Shown: positions 7,152 to 15,670, numbered from the stretch's first letter. The stretch is 48,644 nucleotides of DNA from an uncultured Ruminococcus sp. (GCA_905233145.1 CAJODI010000005.1:1-48644), one strand, 5' to 3'. Translations and numbers: made by a program. The notes: generated by a model not told the origin, from the sequence alone.

Positions 7152-7697
7152 TTGGAAGGCTTTATAGAACAGGTTGTAAAACGTGTGAACAAGCCAAAGC
7201 AGCTGATTATCAAAATCATTGCGGTGGTTTTGCTAATCACAGTGCCGCTGGGAGTTGCTATGCTCGCGCCGATTGTGGGGATCCCATATTTGATTTATGT
7301 CGGATTTTTCATTTTTATAGGAGGAATCTATGCGGTTTGGTATGTTTTCTCTCAGCAAAAGGTGGACTTTGAATATTCTGTTTCGGACGACGAATTGATT
7401 GTTGCGAAAATCATTTCGCTGAGAAAGCGCAAGAATCTTTGCAAGGTAAAAATCCGCGACATCGAGCGGCTTGACAAGGGCAAAAAGACAATCGAAGACC
7501 TCAGAATTTCAAAAACATTTGAGGCGGCGCACGATATTGACATGGATAGCGAGAATTTTTATGCTGTTTTTAACAGCGCGGCGTACGGAAAATCTGTTTT
7601 GATTTTCTCGCCTAACGAAGAAATCTTGCAGGCAATGAAAAGATATCTTAACCGCGAAATTGTAGTAAAGCTGTTCTATCAGCAGAAGGTTGTATGA
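7152..7697 (+). CDS. DUF6106 family membrane protein
   Basis: 181 residues from a TTG start giving (M)EGFIEQVVKRVNKP. The ORF-track start at 6969 lies inside the glycosylase gene and upstream of a strong promoter, so it is rejected; AAAGGAAG precedes the TTG. Two adjacent hydrophobic helices (residues ~19-65, IIAVVLLITVPLGVAML and IPYLIYVGFFIFIGGIY) are followed by a soluble part, FEYSVSDDELIVAKIISLRKRKNLCKVKIRDIERL, typical of DUF6106. Function is unknown. The stop codon overlaps the start region of nnrD, suggesting co-transcription. Confidence 0.75.
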   Translation: MEGFIEQVVKRVNKPKQLIIKIIAVVLLITVPLGVAMLAPIVGIPYLIYVGFFIFIGGIYAVWYVFSQQKVDFEYSVSDDELIVAKIISLRKRKNLCKVKIRDIERLDKGKKTIEDLRISKTFEAAHDIDMDSENFYAVFNSAAYGKSVLIFSPNEEILQAMKRYLNREIVVKLFYQQKVV

Positions 7698-7698
7698 T

Positions 7699-8568
7699 AT
7701 GCTGCAAACCGACGCAAACATAGTAAAAAAAGCTTTTCCGCCGCGACCGCAGGATTCCAACAAAGGCAGCTTTGGTTCGCTGCTCAGCGTATGCGGCTGC
7801 TACGGAATGGCAGGCGCGGCGATAATGGCAGGCAAGGCGGCTCTGCGCTGCGGCTTGGGACTGCTAAAATGCGCCTTGCCCAAAAGCATATATCCGATTG
7901 CAGCGGCGCAGCTTTTGGAGAGCGTTTTTCTGCCGATTGACGAAACGCACGACGGAAAAATCAGCGCGTCAGAGCTTGAAAAACTGCTTTGTGAAGCGGA
8001 AAAATCCACAGCCGTGTTGATTGGCTGCGGACTTTCGGTGAGTGAGGACACGAAAAAAATCGTCAGGGGCTTTATATGCAATTGCAAAAAGCCGATGCTT
8101 CTTGACGCGGACGCGCTCAATTGCATTTGCGACTCTCCCGAGATCCTCACGACGGCAAAGGCAAAAATAATAATCACTCCTCACCCCGGCGAAATGGGCA
8201 GACTGGTCGGAAAAACCGCTGCTGAGGTGAATTCCGCACGCATCGAAACCGCCGTGAATTTCGCAAAAAAATACGGTGTTGTGACGGTGCTAAAGGGGAG
8301 CGGCACAATAATCGCCTCGCCGAATGGAAAAAGTCTGCTGAACACCACGGGCAACAGCGGAATGGCGACCGGAGGAAGCGGCGACGTTCTTGCAGGCATA
8401 GCCGGCGCGTTGCTCGCGCAGGGAGCCGAGGCGTTTGACGCAGCGGCAGCCGCGGTTTATCTCCACGGAAAAGCAGGAGACATAGCCGCAAATGAGCTCG
8501 GTAAAATCTCGATGCTGCCAACGGATATAATCAACTGTATTCCGGTTGCGCTGAAAGAGATTACATAA
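7699..8568 (+). CDS. nnrD: ADP-dependent NAD(P)H-hydrate dehydratase
   Basis: 289 residues from ATG (MLQTDANIVKK); the ORF-track start is an upstream TTG without support. It has the YjeF C-terminal / ribokinase-like fold: GSFGSLLSVCGCYGMAGAAIMAGKAALRCG near residues 25-55, IITPHPGEMGRL (~157-168), VLKGSGTII, and the nucleotide-site signature NTTGNSGMATGGSGDVLAG (~220-238). It repairs damaged S-form NAD(P)HX using ADP. The YjeF N-terminal epimerase domain is absent from this polypeptide, so the epimerase would be elsewhere. Follows DUF6106 with a 1-bp gap. Confidence 0.92.
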   Translation: MLQTDANIVKKAFPPRPQDSNKGSFGSLLSVCGCYGMAGAAIMAGKAALRCGLGLLKCALPKSIYPIAAAQLLESVFLPIDETHDGKISASELEKLLCEAEKSTAVLIGCGLSVSEDTKKIVRGFICNCKKPMLLDADALNCICDSPEILTTAKAKIIITPHPGEMGRLVGKTAAEVNSARIETAVNFAKKYGVVTVLKGSGTIIASPNGKSLLNTTGNSGMATGGSGDVLAGIAGALLAQGAEAFDAAAAAVYLHGKAGDIAANELGKISMLPTDIINCIPVALKEIT

Positions 8569-8603
8569 TTTTACGATCAACGTAATTAGATAAACCAAAC
8601 AAA

Positions 8604-8640
8604 AGCTCCCGATTTATTAGGGAGCTATTATTTTTTATTG
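8604..8640 (+). terminator. Terminator after nnrD
   Basis: AGCTCCC / GGGAGCT with a 9-base loop, followed by ATTATTTTTTATT. From here to 8826 I see no convincing gene. Confidence 0.85.
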
Positions 8641-8826
8641 ACTTCTTTGCAATACAAAACAGTTGATTTTGAAAACGATATGTCTTAGAAAAAATGCCGA
8701 TTTCGGAATATTTGTTGAATTTGATTATGACGGAATTGTTGTTAAAAACGTGATTGATTAGATGCCGGAGCAGTTTTAGCTCGTCAGCCCCTGTTTGGCG
8801 GAATTTTTGAAGCAAAAGGACATATA

Positions 8827-9366
8827 ATGAATCGGGGTGAGCTTATGACAAAACCTGCGAAAACATTATATGTTATTTTTTTGTGCGCCTTTGGCGGCGT
8901 TTGCGTATTGACAGGCTGCGCAGGCTCCGCGCCCAAGCCGCCTGCCGCAAAGTTTTCCTCGGATTTCAGCGGAAGCTTTAATTCTCTGGGAATAAGCGGC
9001 AGAATGAATGTTGGCAGCGGAGGGCTTATGAGCCTTAGAATCGACGAGCCCAATACTATAAGCGGACTTGAAATTATCTACAAAGACGGCTGCGTTTCTC
9101 TGAGCGAGAATGAAGCGGTTTGCACTGCCGACGAAGCCTATCTTCCGTCCGGCAGCCTTCCGTCAATGCTCAAAGCGGCTGCCGGGTCAATCGCCGAAGG
9201 ACGCTTTGAAATGCAAAGAGAAACGGACGAAACGGTTACATACGTGCTGGACGATGACTTTGTTTTGGTTGCAGACAGGGAAGGACGTTACCTAAGCCTG
9301 AAAAGCAGCGGCAAAGGGCTTGAGCTTGATTTCCAAAATTTCAGTTCAACACAGCCGCAGAAATAA
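8827..9366 (+). CDS. Secreted lipoprotein of unknown function
   Basis: Up to 179 residues. The N-terminus has a basic start, a hydrophobic helix and the lipobox VLTGC, so it is predicted to be lipidated and held on the outer face of the membrane. The mature part is mostly beta (SLGISGRMNVGSGGLMSLRI, TISGLEIIYKDGCVSL, ETVTYVLDDDFVLVADREGRYLSL), which resembles LolA-like lipoprotein folds, though that is only an impression. Two starts are possible: 8827 (AAAGGACATATA upstream) or 8845 (GGGGTGAGCTT upstream, MTKPAKTL); both keep the lipobox. It stands alone after the nnrD terminator. Confidence 0.7.
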   Translation: MNRGELMTKPAKTLYVIFLCAFGGVCVLTGCAGSAPKPPAAKFSSDFSGSFNSLGISGRMNVGSGGLMSLRIDEPNTISGLEIIYKDGCVSLSENEAVCTADEAYLPSGSLPSMLKAAAGSIAEGRFEMQRETDETVTYVLDDDFVLVADREGRYLSLKSSGKGLELDFQNFSSTQPQK

Positions 9367-9535
9367 ATGCGATATACATGATTCAGACGCGCCGCAATTT
9401 GCGCGGCGTTCCTAAAAAATCCAAATCACAAAAACCGCGCCAAAAAATAAAATATAACAGCGGAAGTTTTTTCTGTATAAAATTCTGCGGATTAGCAAAA
9501 ATATAACCGTAATAGTTTTTTGGAGCGTGAATACC

Positions 9536-9883
9536 TTGAATATACGTCGCGGAGATATTTATTATGCGGATCTCAGTCCGGTTGTCGGCTCGGAGCAGGG
9601 CGGAATCCGCCCAGTGCTGATTGTACAGAACAATGTCGGCAACCGTTTTAGTCCAACTGTGATTGCCGCCGCAATAACCAGCCAGCAGTCGAAGGCAAAT
9701 TTGCCTACGCACATACCGCTCAACGCCGATTCATCGGGGCTTTCAAAGGACAGTGTTGTGCTGCTTGAGCAAATGCGTACCATTGACAAACGACGGCTTA
9801 AGGAAAAGATGGGCAGGGTTGACGATACCGCAATGAACGCAGTCAACAATGCGATCTCTATTTCGCTTGGACTAAGCTCGTAA
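9536..9883 (+). CDS. mazF: MazF/PemK-family endoribonuclease toxin
   Basis: 115 residues from TTG, giving (M)[14 protein letters not shown], the usual family N-terminus; GGAG lies 10 bases upstream, while the ORF-track GTG at 9527 is too close to it. Signatures: [29 protein letters not shown], then [11 protein letters not shown] with the conserved Thr/Ser, and [17 protein letters not shown]. MazF toxins cut mRNA at short sequences. No MazE-like antitoxin ORF is visible in the ~170 bp upstream, so it is an orphan toxin here or its partner lies elsewhere. A family-1 repeat element starts a few bases after the stop. Confidence 0.9.
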   Translation: MNIRRGDIYYADLSPVVGSEQGGIRPVLIVQNNVGNRFSPTVIAAAITSQQSKANLPTHIPLNADSSGLSKDSVVLLEQMRTIDKRRLKEKMGRVDDTAMNAVNNAISISLGLSS

Positions 9884-9886
9884 TTA

Positions 9887-10014
9887 AAGGCAACACCGCA
9901 CAATTCATGGCGCACGCCTTGCTTGCATATTATTCCGTCAGACTGCCCAAAAATCAGTATCCATACGTCAGTATGCACACTATCCGCGCACCAGAATTAT
10001 GCGGTATTGCCTAA
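9887..10014 (-). repeat. Family-1 MITE, copy A
   Basis: Begins GGCAACACCGCACAATTC and ends GAATTATGCGGTATTGCC, an imperfect inverted repeat of about 18 bp, with the family interior (GCGCACGCCTTGCTTGCAT, CATACGTCAGTATG) between. Reverse orientation relative to copy C. It sits 4-6 bp after the mazF stop. The ORF-track peptide containing MHTDVWILIFGQSDG is a translation of this repeat, not a gene. Confidence 0.9.
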
Positions 10015-10033
10015 AAGGTAATTTATAGTAACA

Positions 10034-10062
10034 GGGGCTGTCGCTTGTTCTGCGACAGCCCC
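10034..10062. terminator. Hairpin between convergent mazF and ilvB
   Basis: Perfect 11-bp stem GGGGCTGTCGC / GCGACAGCCCC with a 7-base loop; no strong T-run on either side. A related hairpin core occurs at 15006 and 45002. Confidence 0.6.
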
Positions 10063-10150
10063 TTGAAATTATCTGAGATAATTATATTGTGTGAATGAAG
10101 GTCGAGTAACAAACATTAGCATCTAAGCTTATCTTTGTTTTTCGGCAAAA

Positions 10151-11818
10151 TCACATTTCGGTTACGATTTCGTTTACGGTTTTACCCGGCGGGATCATAG
10201 GAAGAACGTTTACATCCGGGCTGATGCGGCAGTCAATTACAACCGGCTTATTAAGCTCGACAGCCTTGCGCAAAACAGCATCTATCTCTTCGCTTTTTGT
10301 GATGCTCATTCCGTCTATGCCGAACGCTTTTGCCAACGCAACAAAGTCTGTTGCTCTGTGGGGATCGGTCTGAGAGAAGCGGCTTCCGTAGAAAAGCTTC
10401 TGCCACTGGCGTACCATTCCCAAAACCGTATTGTTCATAATCAGCACCACAACAGGGAGCTCATAGGATTTGAGAGTTACAAGCTCGTTCAGGTTCATGT
10501 GGAAGCTTCCGTCGCCTGTAACAAGAAACACCCTGTTATCCGGGTGAGCAATTTGCGCGCCGATCGCTGCGCCCATACCAAAGCCCATTGTACCCATACC
10601 GCCTGAGGTGAGCAGGGTTTTTCTTTTTTCGATCCTGCTGTACTGGGCAACCCACATTTGATGCTGTCCAACATCTGTAGCGATAATGTCTGAGTCGCTT
10701 TTGATTTTGTTAAGAGTCTCAAGAATCTCCCACGGCTCCGGATATCCGCTTTTGGGCGGCTCAACATCGTCGAGCTCGTGCTTCCAGACCTCAATCTTTT
10801 CAAGCCATTCGCTGTGGCTTTGCTGTTCCATGCCTGCGGTAAGCGCAATTAAAATATTCTTTACGTCGCCGATGATATATTCGTCAACGGTGACGTTTTT
10901 ATTGATCTCGTTTTCGTCTATTTCAAGCTGAACGATCTTTGCCTGCTTGCCGAATTTTTCGCGGTCACCGGCAACCCTGTCCGAAAAACGCGCGCCGCAG
11001 GTGATCATAAGGTCGCATTCGTCGGTTACTTTGCCGGTTTCGTAGCCGCCGTGCATTCCGATATTGCCTACGCAGAGGGGATGGCTTGCCGGAATACAAC
11101 CCAAGCCCATGAGCGAGCAGCAAACCGGAGCGTCAATAATCTCGGCAAATGCCTGAAGCTCGGGACTGGCGTTTGAGCTGAGTACACCTCCGCCGGCGTA
11201 AATCATAGGTCGCTTGGAATTACGGATAAGCTCCTGAACCTTGCGGATAACCTGCGGGTTTTTTATTTCAAAGGTCAAAGGACGTTTTGGTTTTTCGGGA
11301 GTAAACTCTGTTTTTGCGGCAGTGATATCCTTTGGAATATCAACCAGCACAGGTCCCTTTCTGCCTTCCTTGGCAAGAGCGAAAGCGCGGCGAATTGCCG
11401 GCGCAAGCTCCTCAACGCTTTTGACAAGGTAGCTATCCTTAGTGATTGGCTTTACAATGTCAACAATATCGACCTCCTGAAAGCTGTCTCTGCCAAGCTG
11501 GTCGGTGTTTACGTTAGCTGTAAGGCAGACCATGGGAATACTGTCGATATTTGCTGTTGCGATTCCGGTAACAATATTTGTCGCGCCGGGGCCGGATGTA
11601 GTGATAACCACACCGGTTTTGCCGGTTGAACGCGCATATCCGTCGGCAGCATGAGAGGCACCCTGCTCGTGTGCGGTAAGGATGTGCCTGATTCGGTCGC
11701 TGTATTTGTATAACGCGTCATAGGTGTTCAGTGCGGCTCCGCCCGGATAACCAAAAACAGCGTCAACGCCTTGCTCTATCAAACATTCACAGATGATCTC
11801 TGCGCCTGTAAGTAACAT
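10151..11818 (-). CDS. ilvB: Acetolactate synthase, large (catalytic) subunit
   Basis: 555 residues, full length. The N-terminal ThDP pyrimidine domain has GAEIICECLIEQGVDAVFGYPGG and the catalytic Glu in TAHEQGASHAADGYAR; the C-terminal PP domain has GDGSFHMNLNEL (GDG...N, Mg-ThDP site) and IMNNTVLGMVRQWQ. It condenses pyruvate (or pyruvate and 2-ketobutyrate) in the first common step of branched-chain amino acid synthesis. No ilvN regulatory subunit or other ilv gene is adjacent, so it is a solitary gene here. A strong promoter lies about 40 bp upstream; the ~30-base leader is too short for a T-box or peptide attenuator. Confidence 0.95.
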   Translation of the reverse strand: MLLTGAEIICECLIEQGVDAVFGYPGGAALNTYDALYKYSDRIRHILTAHEQGASHAADGYARSTGKTGVVITTSGPGATNIVTGIATANIDSIPMVCLTANVNTDQLGRDSFQEVDIVDIVKPITKDSYLVKSVEELAPAIRRAFALAKEGRKGPVLVDIPKDITAAKTEFTPEKPKRPLTFEIKNPQVIRKVQELIRNSKRPMIYAGGGVLSSNASPELQAFAEIIDAPVCCSLMGLGCIPASHPLCVGNIGMHGGYETGKVTDECDLMITCGARFSDRVAGDREKFGKQAKIVQLEIDENEINKNVTVDEYIIGDVKNILIALTAGMEQQSHSEWLEKIEVWKHELDDVEPPKSGYPEPWEILETLNKIKSDSDIIATDVGQHQMWVAQYSRIEKRKTLLTSGGMGTMGFGMGAAIGAQIAHPDNRVFLVTGDGSFHMNLNELVTLKSYELPVVVLIMNNTVLGMVRQWQKLFYGSRFSQTDPHRATDFVALAKAFGIDGMSITKSEEIDAVLRKAVELNKPVVIDCRISPDVNVLPMIPPGKTVNEIVTEM

Positions 11819-11855
11819 ATGAAAAACCCCTTCTCATAAAAATGCATTCAATATG

Positions 11856-11884
11856 ATTTTAACTCATTAAAGCAATAATGTCAA
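11856..11884 (-). promoter_or_regulatory. Promoter for ilvB
   Basis: On the minus strand TTGACA, 17 bp, TAAAAT, leaving a ~30-base leader before the ATG; AGAAGGGG is the ribosome site. Confidence 0.8.
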
Positions 11885-11942
11885 TATGCGACGACAAATC
11901 TTCCATACATATGAGCGCAGGAGGATTGCCGGAGGTTTTTTT

Positions 11943-11981
11943 AAGGCAATCCGCGCACCAGAATTATGCGGTATTGCCTAA
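11943..11981 (-). repeat. Family-1 MITE, copy B (minimal)
   Basis: Only 39 bp: AAGGCAAT joined directly to CCGCGCACCAGAATTATGCGGTATTGCC. Most of the interior and part of one end are deleted. It lies in the 368-bp gap between ilvB and the cohesin-like gene. Confidence 0.75.
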
Positions 11982-12117
11982 AGTTTACTATAAACAAGCA
12001 ATCAGTTTTAATATTTTTAATAACAGAATTCACTCTTTTTTGGCTATATTTTTTAGCGCAAATCTATTTTATTAAAATTACATAAAAAAATTTGTAAAAA
12101 TTCTATATCAAGTGTTA

Positions 12118-12146
12118 TTGAAGAAAATGACAAAAAGTGGTAATAT
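12118..12146 (+). promoter_or_regulatory. Promoter for the cohesin-like secreted protein
   Basis: TTGAAG, 17 bp, TAATAT, about 40 bp before the start codon. Confidence 0.65.
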
Positions 12147-12186
12147 AAAAATTAACAAAGATTTATTTTTTTCAAGGAGGATTTTT

Positions 12187-13797
12187 ATGAAAACACTTAA
12201 ACAACTTGTCAGCTTCACACTTTCTGCAATGATGGTTTTGTCTTGCTTTGCAGGACTGTCATCAACCGGAGTTTTCGCGGCTGAGGATGAAACAATCGGG
12301 AATTCTGCTGTAGGTGCGTCGACTGACAAACTCAAAATTTCCGCTGAATCAAACCTTTTCCCTGACAGTGTTATTTCTGTTTCCGAAACGGAATTGAACG
12401 GCAAAGACGATCTTGTCACAGTTTCTTACTACATTAACACGCCTAAGCGTCTTGTTAATTTTGACTGGGAGCTTGACTATGATCCACAGGTTCTTGAATT
12501 CGCTGAGGATTATAACTTTAACGAGGATTATGACCAGATGATTATGCCGCAGGTTTCCGGCGAAATATGTCTTAACACCAAGAACCCGGGAAGAATCCTT
12601 TGCAACTATGTTTCGGTTTCTGCAAAAACAAAGCTTTCAAATAACGATGATTATGTACCTTTTGTAACCGTTACCTTTAAGGCTGTTGGTTCGGGAGATG
12701 CAAAAGTTAATCTTTCGGTTAAAGATTTATCAATCTGCGACAGAAACGGCAACTACGGTGATTACAAGACAATCGAGTCAGTTGTAAAACTGGGCGAAGT
12801 AAACAAAAATTTAAGTGTTCCGGTTTCTTGTGTAACAGCTGCCTATGCGGGAACATACAGCGCATACAAAGATGTTGAGCCGCTGGATCCCGTTAAAGAC
12901 GCCAACCTCAAATTCAAGAACTATTCGCTTTCACTCGCAAGCAACATTGAGATGAACTTTAATGTAGCTCAGTCTACGCTTGAAGGTTACGACGATCCAT
13001 ACGTTGTTGTAAATATAAACGGCGAGGAAACAACAATCGAAGATTATACAGTTTCCGGCACAAACTATGTATTTAAATTTGATAAGATTTATCCGCAGCT
13101 CGTTGGAGAAAACGTTACTGCTGTTCTTCACGCAAAGCAGGGCCGCGCCGATCATTACAGTGCTCCCTATACAAAATCCGTAAAGGGCTACTGCGAAAAC
13201 ATGTTTAAATACGATCACAATACATACGGCAAGCTTCACACACTTCTTGTAAATCTTCTTAATTACGGTGAAGCGGCTCAGAATTATGTAAACTTTAAGA
13301 CAAACGAGCTTTGCACAAGGAATCTTACTTCTGAGCAAAAAGCTTGGGCTCTCACACAGGCTGATTGCGACGAGCTTAAGTCTGTTAAAAACTATCACGC
13401 CGAGAAAGTTGCTGATCCTACAGTTGCGTTCAAGTCAGCAGGTCTTTCAATCGGAAGCACAGTTGGTATCAAGATGTATTTTACATCAACCGATATTGAC
13501 AGTACAACAATCGTTGCAACAATCAACGGCAATGAGTATAACTTCACAAGTGAGGATTTTGAACCGGTTTCAGGCTATACTGACAGATATTGCCTCACGT
13601 TCAACAATCTACTCGCTAACGATATGAGAAAGACTGTTTACTTCAGAGGCTATCAAAACGGTAAGCTGGCAGGCGACACAGCAACCTACAGCATCGAATC
13701 ATACGTTTCCGCTCATATCAATGACGGAAACAAGGTTGCCGACCTTATCAAGGCAATGTACCTCTACGGTGAAGCCGCAAAGGCGTTTGCAGGATGA
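12187..13797 (+). CDS. Secreted protein: cohesin-like domain plus paired C-terminal module
   Basis: 536 residues from the ATG after AAGGAGGATTTTT; the ORF-track start 25 codons upstream overlaps the promoter and is rejected. Residues 1-31 are a signal peptide (MKTLKQLVSFTLSAMMVLSC...VFA). Residues ~55-205 are all-beta and resemble a cohesin or related carbohydrate-surface domain (VSYYINTPKRLVNFDWELDYDP, ILCNYVS, FVTVTFKAVGSGDAKVNL). Residues ~240-536 form a module in two related halves, each with an LSL..NI/LSIGS.VGI strand, an ING turn and a closing helix (LLVNLLNYGEAAQNY; LIKAMYLYGEAAKAFAG). The same module ends the CBM26 protein at 25552. No LPXTG, dockerin or SLH is present. Likely a cell-surface protein of a starch-degrading assembly; the module may mediate attachment, but that is inference. 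Confidence 0.75.
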   Translation: MKTLKQLVSFTLSAMMVLSCFAGLSSTGVFAAEDETIGNSAVGASTDKLKISAESNLFPDSVISVSETELNGKDDLVTVSYYINTPKRLVNFDWELDYDPQVLEFAEDYNFNEDYDQMIMPQVSGEICLNTKNPGRILCNYVSVSAKTKLSNNDDYVPFVTVTFKAVGSGDAKVNLSVKDLSICDRNGNYGDYKTIESVVKLGEVNKNLSVPVSCVTAAYAGTYSAYKDVEPLDPVKDANLKFKNYSLSLASNIEMNFNVAQSTLEGYDDPYVVVNINGEETTIEDYTVSGTNYVFKFDKIYPQLVGENVTAVLHAKQGRADHYSAPYTKSVKGYCENMFKYDHNTYGKLHTLLVNLLNYGEAAQNYVNFKTNELCTRNLTSEQKAWALTQADCDELKSVKNYHAEKVADPTVAFKSAGLSIGSTVGIKMYFTSTDIDSTTIVATINGNEYNFTSEDFEPVSGYTDRYCLTFNNLLANDMRKTVYFRGYQNGKLAGDTATYSIESYVSAHINDGNKVADLIKAMYLYGEAAKAFAG

Positions 13798-13873
13798 TTT
13801 CTAATCAATAACAGTCGCTGTTGCCTTGATTATTCTGTAAATCAGATGGTTTCGGAGTAAAAGAATAAGTTCT

Positions 13874-13911
13874 CTTTGGATTATGAATTTATCTTTGGAT
13901 TATGAATTTAT
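13874..13911 (+). repeat. 19-bp tandem duplication
   Basis: CTTTGGATTATGAATTTAT occurs twice head to tail in the 3' flank of the cohesin-like gene. Confidence 0.85.
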
Positions 13912-13924
13912 AATCCACTAGATT

Positions 13925-13963
13925 AAGCCCTTAGCTGTGCAAAGATGCAGCTAAGGGCTTTTA
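13925..13963 (+). terminator. Terminator of the cohesin-like gene
   Basis: AAGCCCTTAGCTG pairs perfectly with CAGCTAAGGGCTT around a 10-base loop, followed by TTATACTATT. Confidence 0.85.
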
Positions 13964-14065
13964 TACTATTATCTAATAAAACCTATTAACAGTGTATTGT
14001 CAAAAACAGAATAAATTTCCATTTTGTTTAATTTTGTTTAATTATAATAACCGTGTGTTTTTTAC

Positions 14066-14211
14066 TTAAGGCAATACCGCATAATTCTGGTGCGCGGATT
14101 GCGTAGTCAGATTTTTCGTCAGAATGTACAAATAATCAGTGTGCATACTGATTTTTGGGCAGTCAATATGCAAGCAAGGCGTGCGCCATGAATTGTGCGG
14201 TGTTGCCTTAA
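14066..14211 (+). repeat. Family-1 MITE, copy C
   Basis: 146 bp with both ends: TTAAGGCAATACCGCATAA ... GAATTGTGCGGTGTTGCC plus TTAA. This is the reference orientation. It occupies most of the gap before the gene at 14339 and lies upstream of that gene's promoter. Confidence 0.92.
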
Positions 14212-14277
14212 AATATATCATTATAAAAAAATAATCAAAAATCCCTTTTGTTTGTAATTATCTTGTCACACAGCATA

Positions 14278-14286
14278 TGCTATACT
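14278..14286 (+). promoter_or_regulatory. Extended -10 promoter for the 14339 gene
   Basis: TGCTATACT at the end of CATATGCTATACT, the same string as at 5565; no good -35 at 17 bp. Confidence 0.5.
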
Positions 14287-14338
14287 TTAGTCACAACAAA
14301 ACAAAAACAAAACAAATTTAACGAAAGGCGGAATTACC

Positions 14339-14818
14339 ATGAAACAAACAAAATTATTTAACGAGTTTAACCTGAGATATCCCGAGAATTTTAATGTTAT
14401 GAGCAAGGAAGAGCTTAAGAAGCATTTTATCGGCCGTGTCGAACGTTGGGGAATAAAGAATTCCGAACAGCATTTGATGTTTTCGGTATCGCGCTCTAAG
14501 GATATGGGCAGGGGCCTTTTTTCAAGAATCACAGATTCAAAGTCAGTGGCAAACGGCGCGGGACACCAAATGAAAAGAACTCTGCTCGACTACAAAAGAT
14601 CATATACTATCAATCAGACAATTTGCGGTTACAAGGCATGCGGCTTTGGATTTTCTTTCATGCCAAAGGATTCTGACGTAAGACAAACGGGAGAGCTGAT
14701 CGTATTCAAACGCCAAAACCGCTATTACGCAGCAGTTTTTCAATCTCCGGAAGAAACCTTTCATTCGGTTCGCGGCGTACTTGAAGGAATTCTGGACTCC
14801 TTTGAGCTTGCGGCGTAA
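14339..14818 (+). CDS. Hypothetical protein, possibly MOG1/PsbP-like
   Basis: 159 residues, start ATG after AAAGGCGGAATTACC. No signal peptide or membrane segment. The order FNEFNLRYPENFNVM near the start, a central beta region, QTGELIVFKRQNRYYAAVFQSP and a closing helix GVLEGILDSFEL resembles the MOG1/PsbP fold (DUF1795-like), in which a final 'ILDSF' helix is common. That is a fold-level guess; I do not recognise the family. It is monocistronic, between family-1 MITE copies C and D. Confidence 0.6.
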   Translation: MKQTKLFNEFNLRYPENFNVMSKEELKKHFIGRVERWGIKNSEQHLMFSVSRSKDMGRGLFSRITDSKSVANGAGHQMKRTLLDYKRSYTINQTICGYKACGFGFSFMPKDSDVRQTGELIVFKRQNRYYAAVFQSPEETFHSVRGVLEGILDSFELAA

Positions 14819-14843
14819 CTACAGGGGATTTTCAGAGTTTCCC

Positions 14844-14997
14844 TTAAGGCAATACCGCATAATTCAGGTGTACGGATTGCGCAGTCAGATTTTTCGTCAG
14901 AATGTTCAAATTGACGTATGAGGACTGATTTTTGGGCAGTCTGACGGAATAATATGCAAGCAAGGCGTGCGCCGCGAATTGTGCGGTGTTGCCTTAA
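14844..14997 (+). repeat. Family-1 MITE, copy D
   Basis: 154 bp with complete ends (TTAAGGCAATACCGCATAA and GTGCGGTGTTGCCTTAA). It lies between the 14339 gene's stop and the hairpin at 15006. Confidence 0.92.
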
Positions 14998-15005
14998 TAT
15001 AAAAA

Positions 15006-15047
15006 CAAGCGGCAGCCGGGCGTTTGCTCAGGCTGTCGCTTGCTTTT
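15006..15047. terminator. Terminator between 14339 gene and spoVAC
   Basis: CAAGCGGCAGCC pairs with GGCTGTCGCTTG (one G-U). The plus side has CTTTTG, the minus side TTGTTTTTAT, so it likely serves both convergent genes. Shares the GGCTGTCGC core with 10034 and 45002. Confidence 0.75.
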
Positions 15048-15078
15048 GATGATTCCTTATGCCGTTAGCGCAGCATAA

Positions 15079-15534
15079 TCAGAACAGAGTGAATCCGAAC
15101 AAATGAAGCGTCCAAAGAATTGCTCCGTAGATTATCGAGGCGGAAACTCCGTATACGATTACGGGTCCTGCGATTATAAAAAGCTTTGCTCCAAGACCCG
15201 AAACAAACCCTTCGCTCTTAAACTCTATAGCCGGGGAAGAAACCGCGTTCGCAAAGCCGGTTATCGGTACGAGCGTTCCTGCCCCGGCGTGCTTCGCCAC
15301 TTTGTCGTAAACTCCGAGCGCAGTCAACAGAACGCCTATGAAAATCAGCGTAACAGAGGTCAGCGTTTTGCTTATTTCCTCTGACAGCTCAAGCGAGGTG
15401 AAAATTGTGTAGAAAATTTGACCGACCAGGCAAATTCCGCCACCGAACAAAAATGCTTTTACGCAGTTTTTTACACATTTGCTGTTAGGCGATACCTTTT
15501 CAACAATTTTGCTGTATTCCTGTTTTGAAATCAT
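15079..15534 (-). CDS. spoVAC: Stage V sporulation protein AC
   Basis: 151 residues from the internal ATG giving MISKQEYSKIVEKVSPNSKC; GGAGATACGAGT precedes it. The ORF-track start 14 codons upstream reads into a family-1 repeat remnant and is rejected. SpoVAC features: SPNSKCVKNCVKAFLFGGGICLVGQ, GVYDKVAKHAGAGTLVPITGFANA and SPAIEFKSEGFVSGLG between hydrophobic helices. SpoVA channel proteins move Ca-dipicolinate into the forespore and out at germination; SpoVAC can act as a mechanosensitive channel. spoVAD and spoVAE are not adjacent, which is unusual for the typical operon order. Confidence 0.85.
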   Translation of the reverse strand: MISKQEYSKIVEKVSPNSKCVKNCVKAFLFGGGICLVGQIFYTIFTSLELSEEISKTLTSVTLIFIGVLLTALGVYDKVAKHAGAGTLVPITGFANAVSSPAIEFKSEGFVSGLGAKLFIIAGPVIVYGVSASIIYGAILWTLHLFGFTLF

Positions 15535-15559
15535 ACTCGTATCTCCAAAAATAATTTTA

Positions 15560-15670
15560 TAGGCAACATCGTACAACGGGCAGATCGCGTCTTGTTCTGC
15601 GAGATTCTCCGCTGATATCCGATTGAAAGCGTTTTAATGGAACTTGATATAAATTATGCGTTGTTGCCTA
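15560..15670 (-). repeat. Family-1 MITE, copy E (diverged)
   Basis: Ends TAGGCAACATCGTACAA and ATAAATTATGCGTTGTTGCC still recognisable, but the interior is much diverged. It lies just upstream of spoVAC, between the gene and any more distal promoter. Confidence 0.6.

Noticed and set aside
8561-8815. 84-aa minus-strand ORF between nnrD and the lipoprotein gene
   Set aside because: No recognisable family, spans the nnrD terminator hairpin, low-complexity composition; not supported.
9562-9978. Minus-strand ORF starting MHTDVWILIFGQSDG
   Set aside because: It is a translation of family-1 MITE copy A running into antisense mazF; the same peptide appears from copy H at 33135-33326. Repeat artefact.
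11819-12186. T-box, leader-peptide attenuator or riboswitch for ilvB
   Set aside because: The promoter leaves only ~30 bases of leader, with no room for such a structure.
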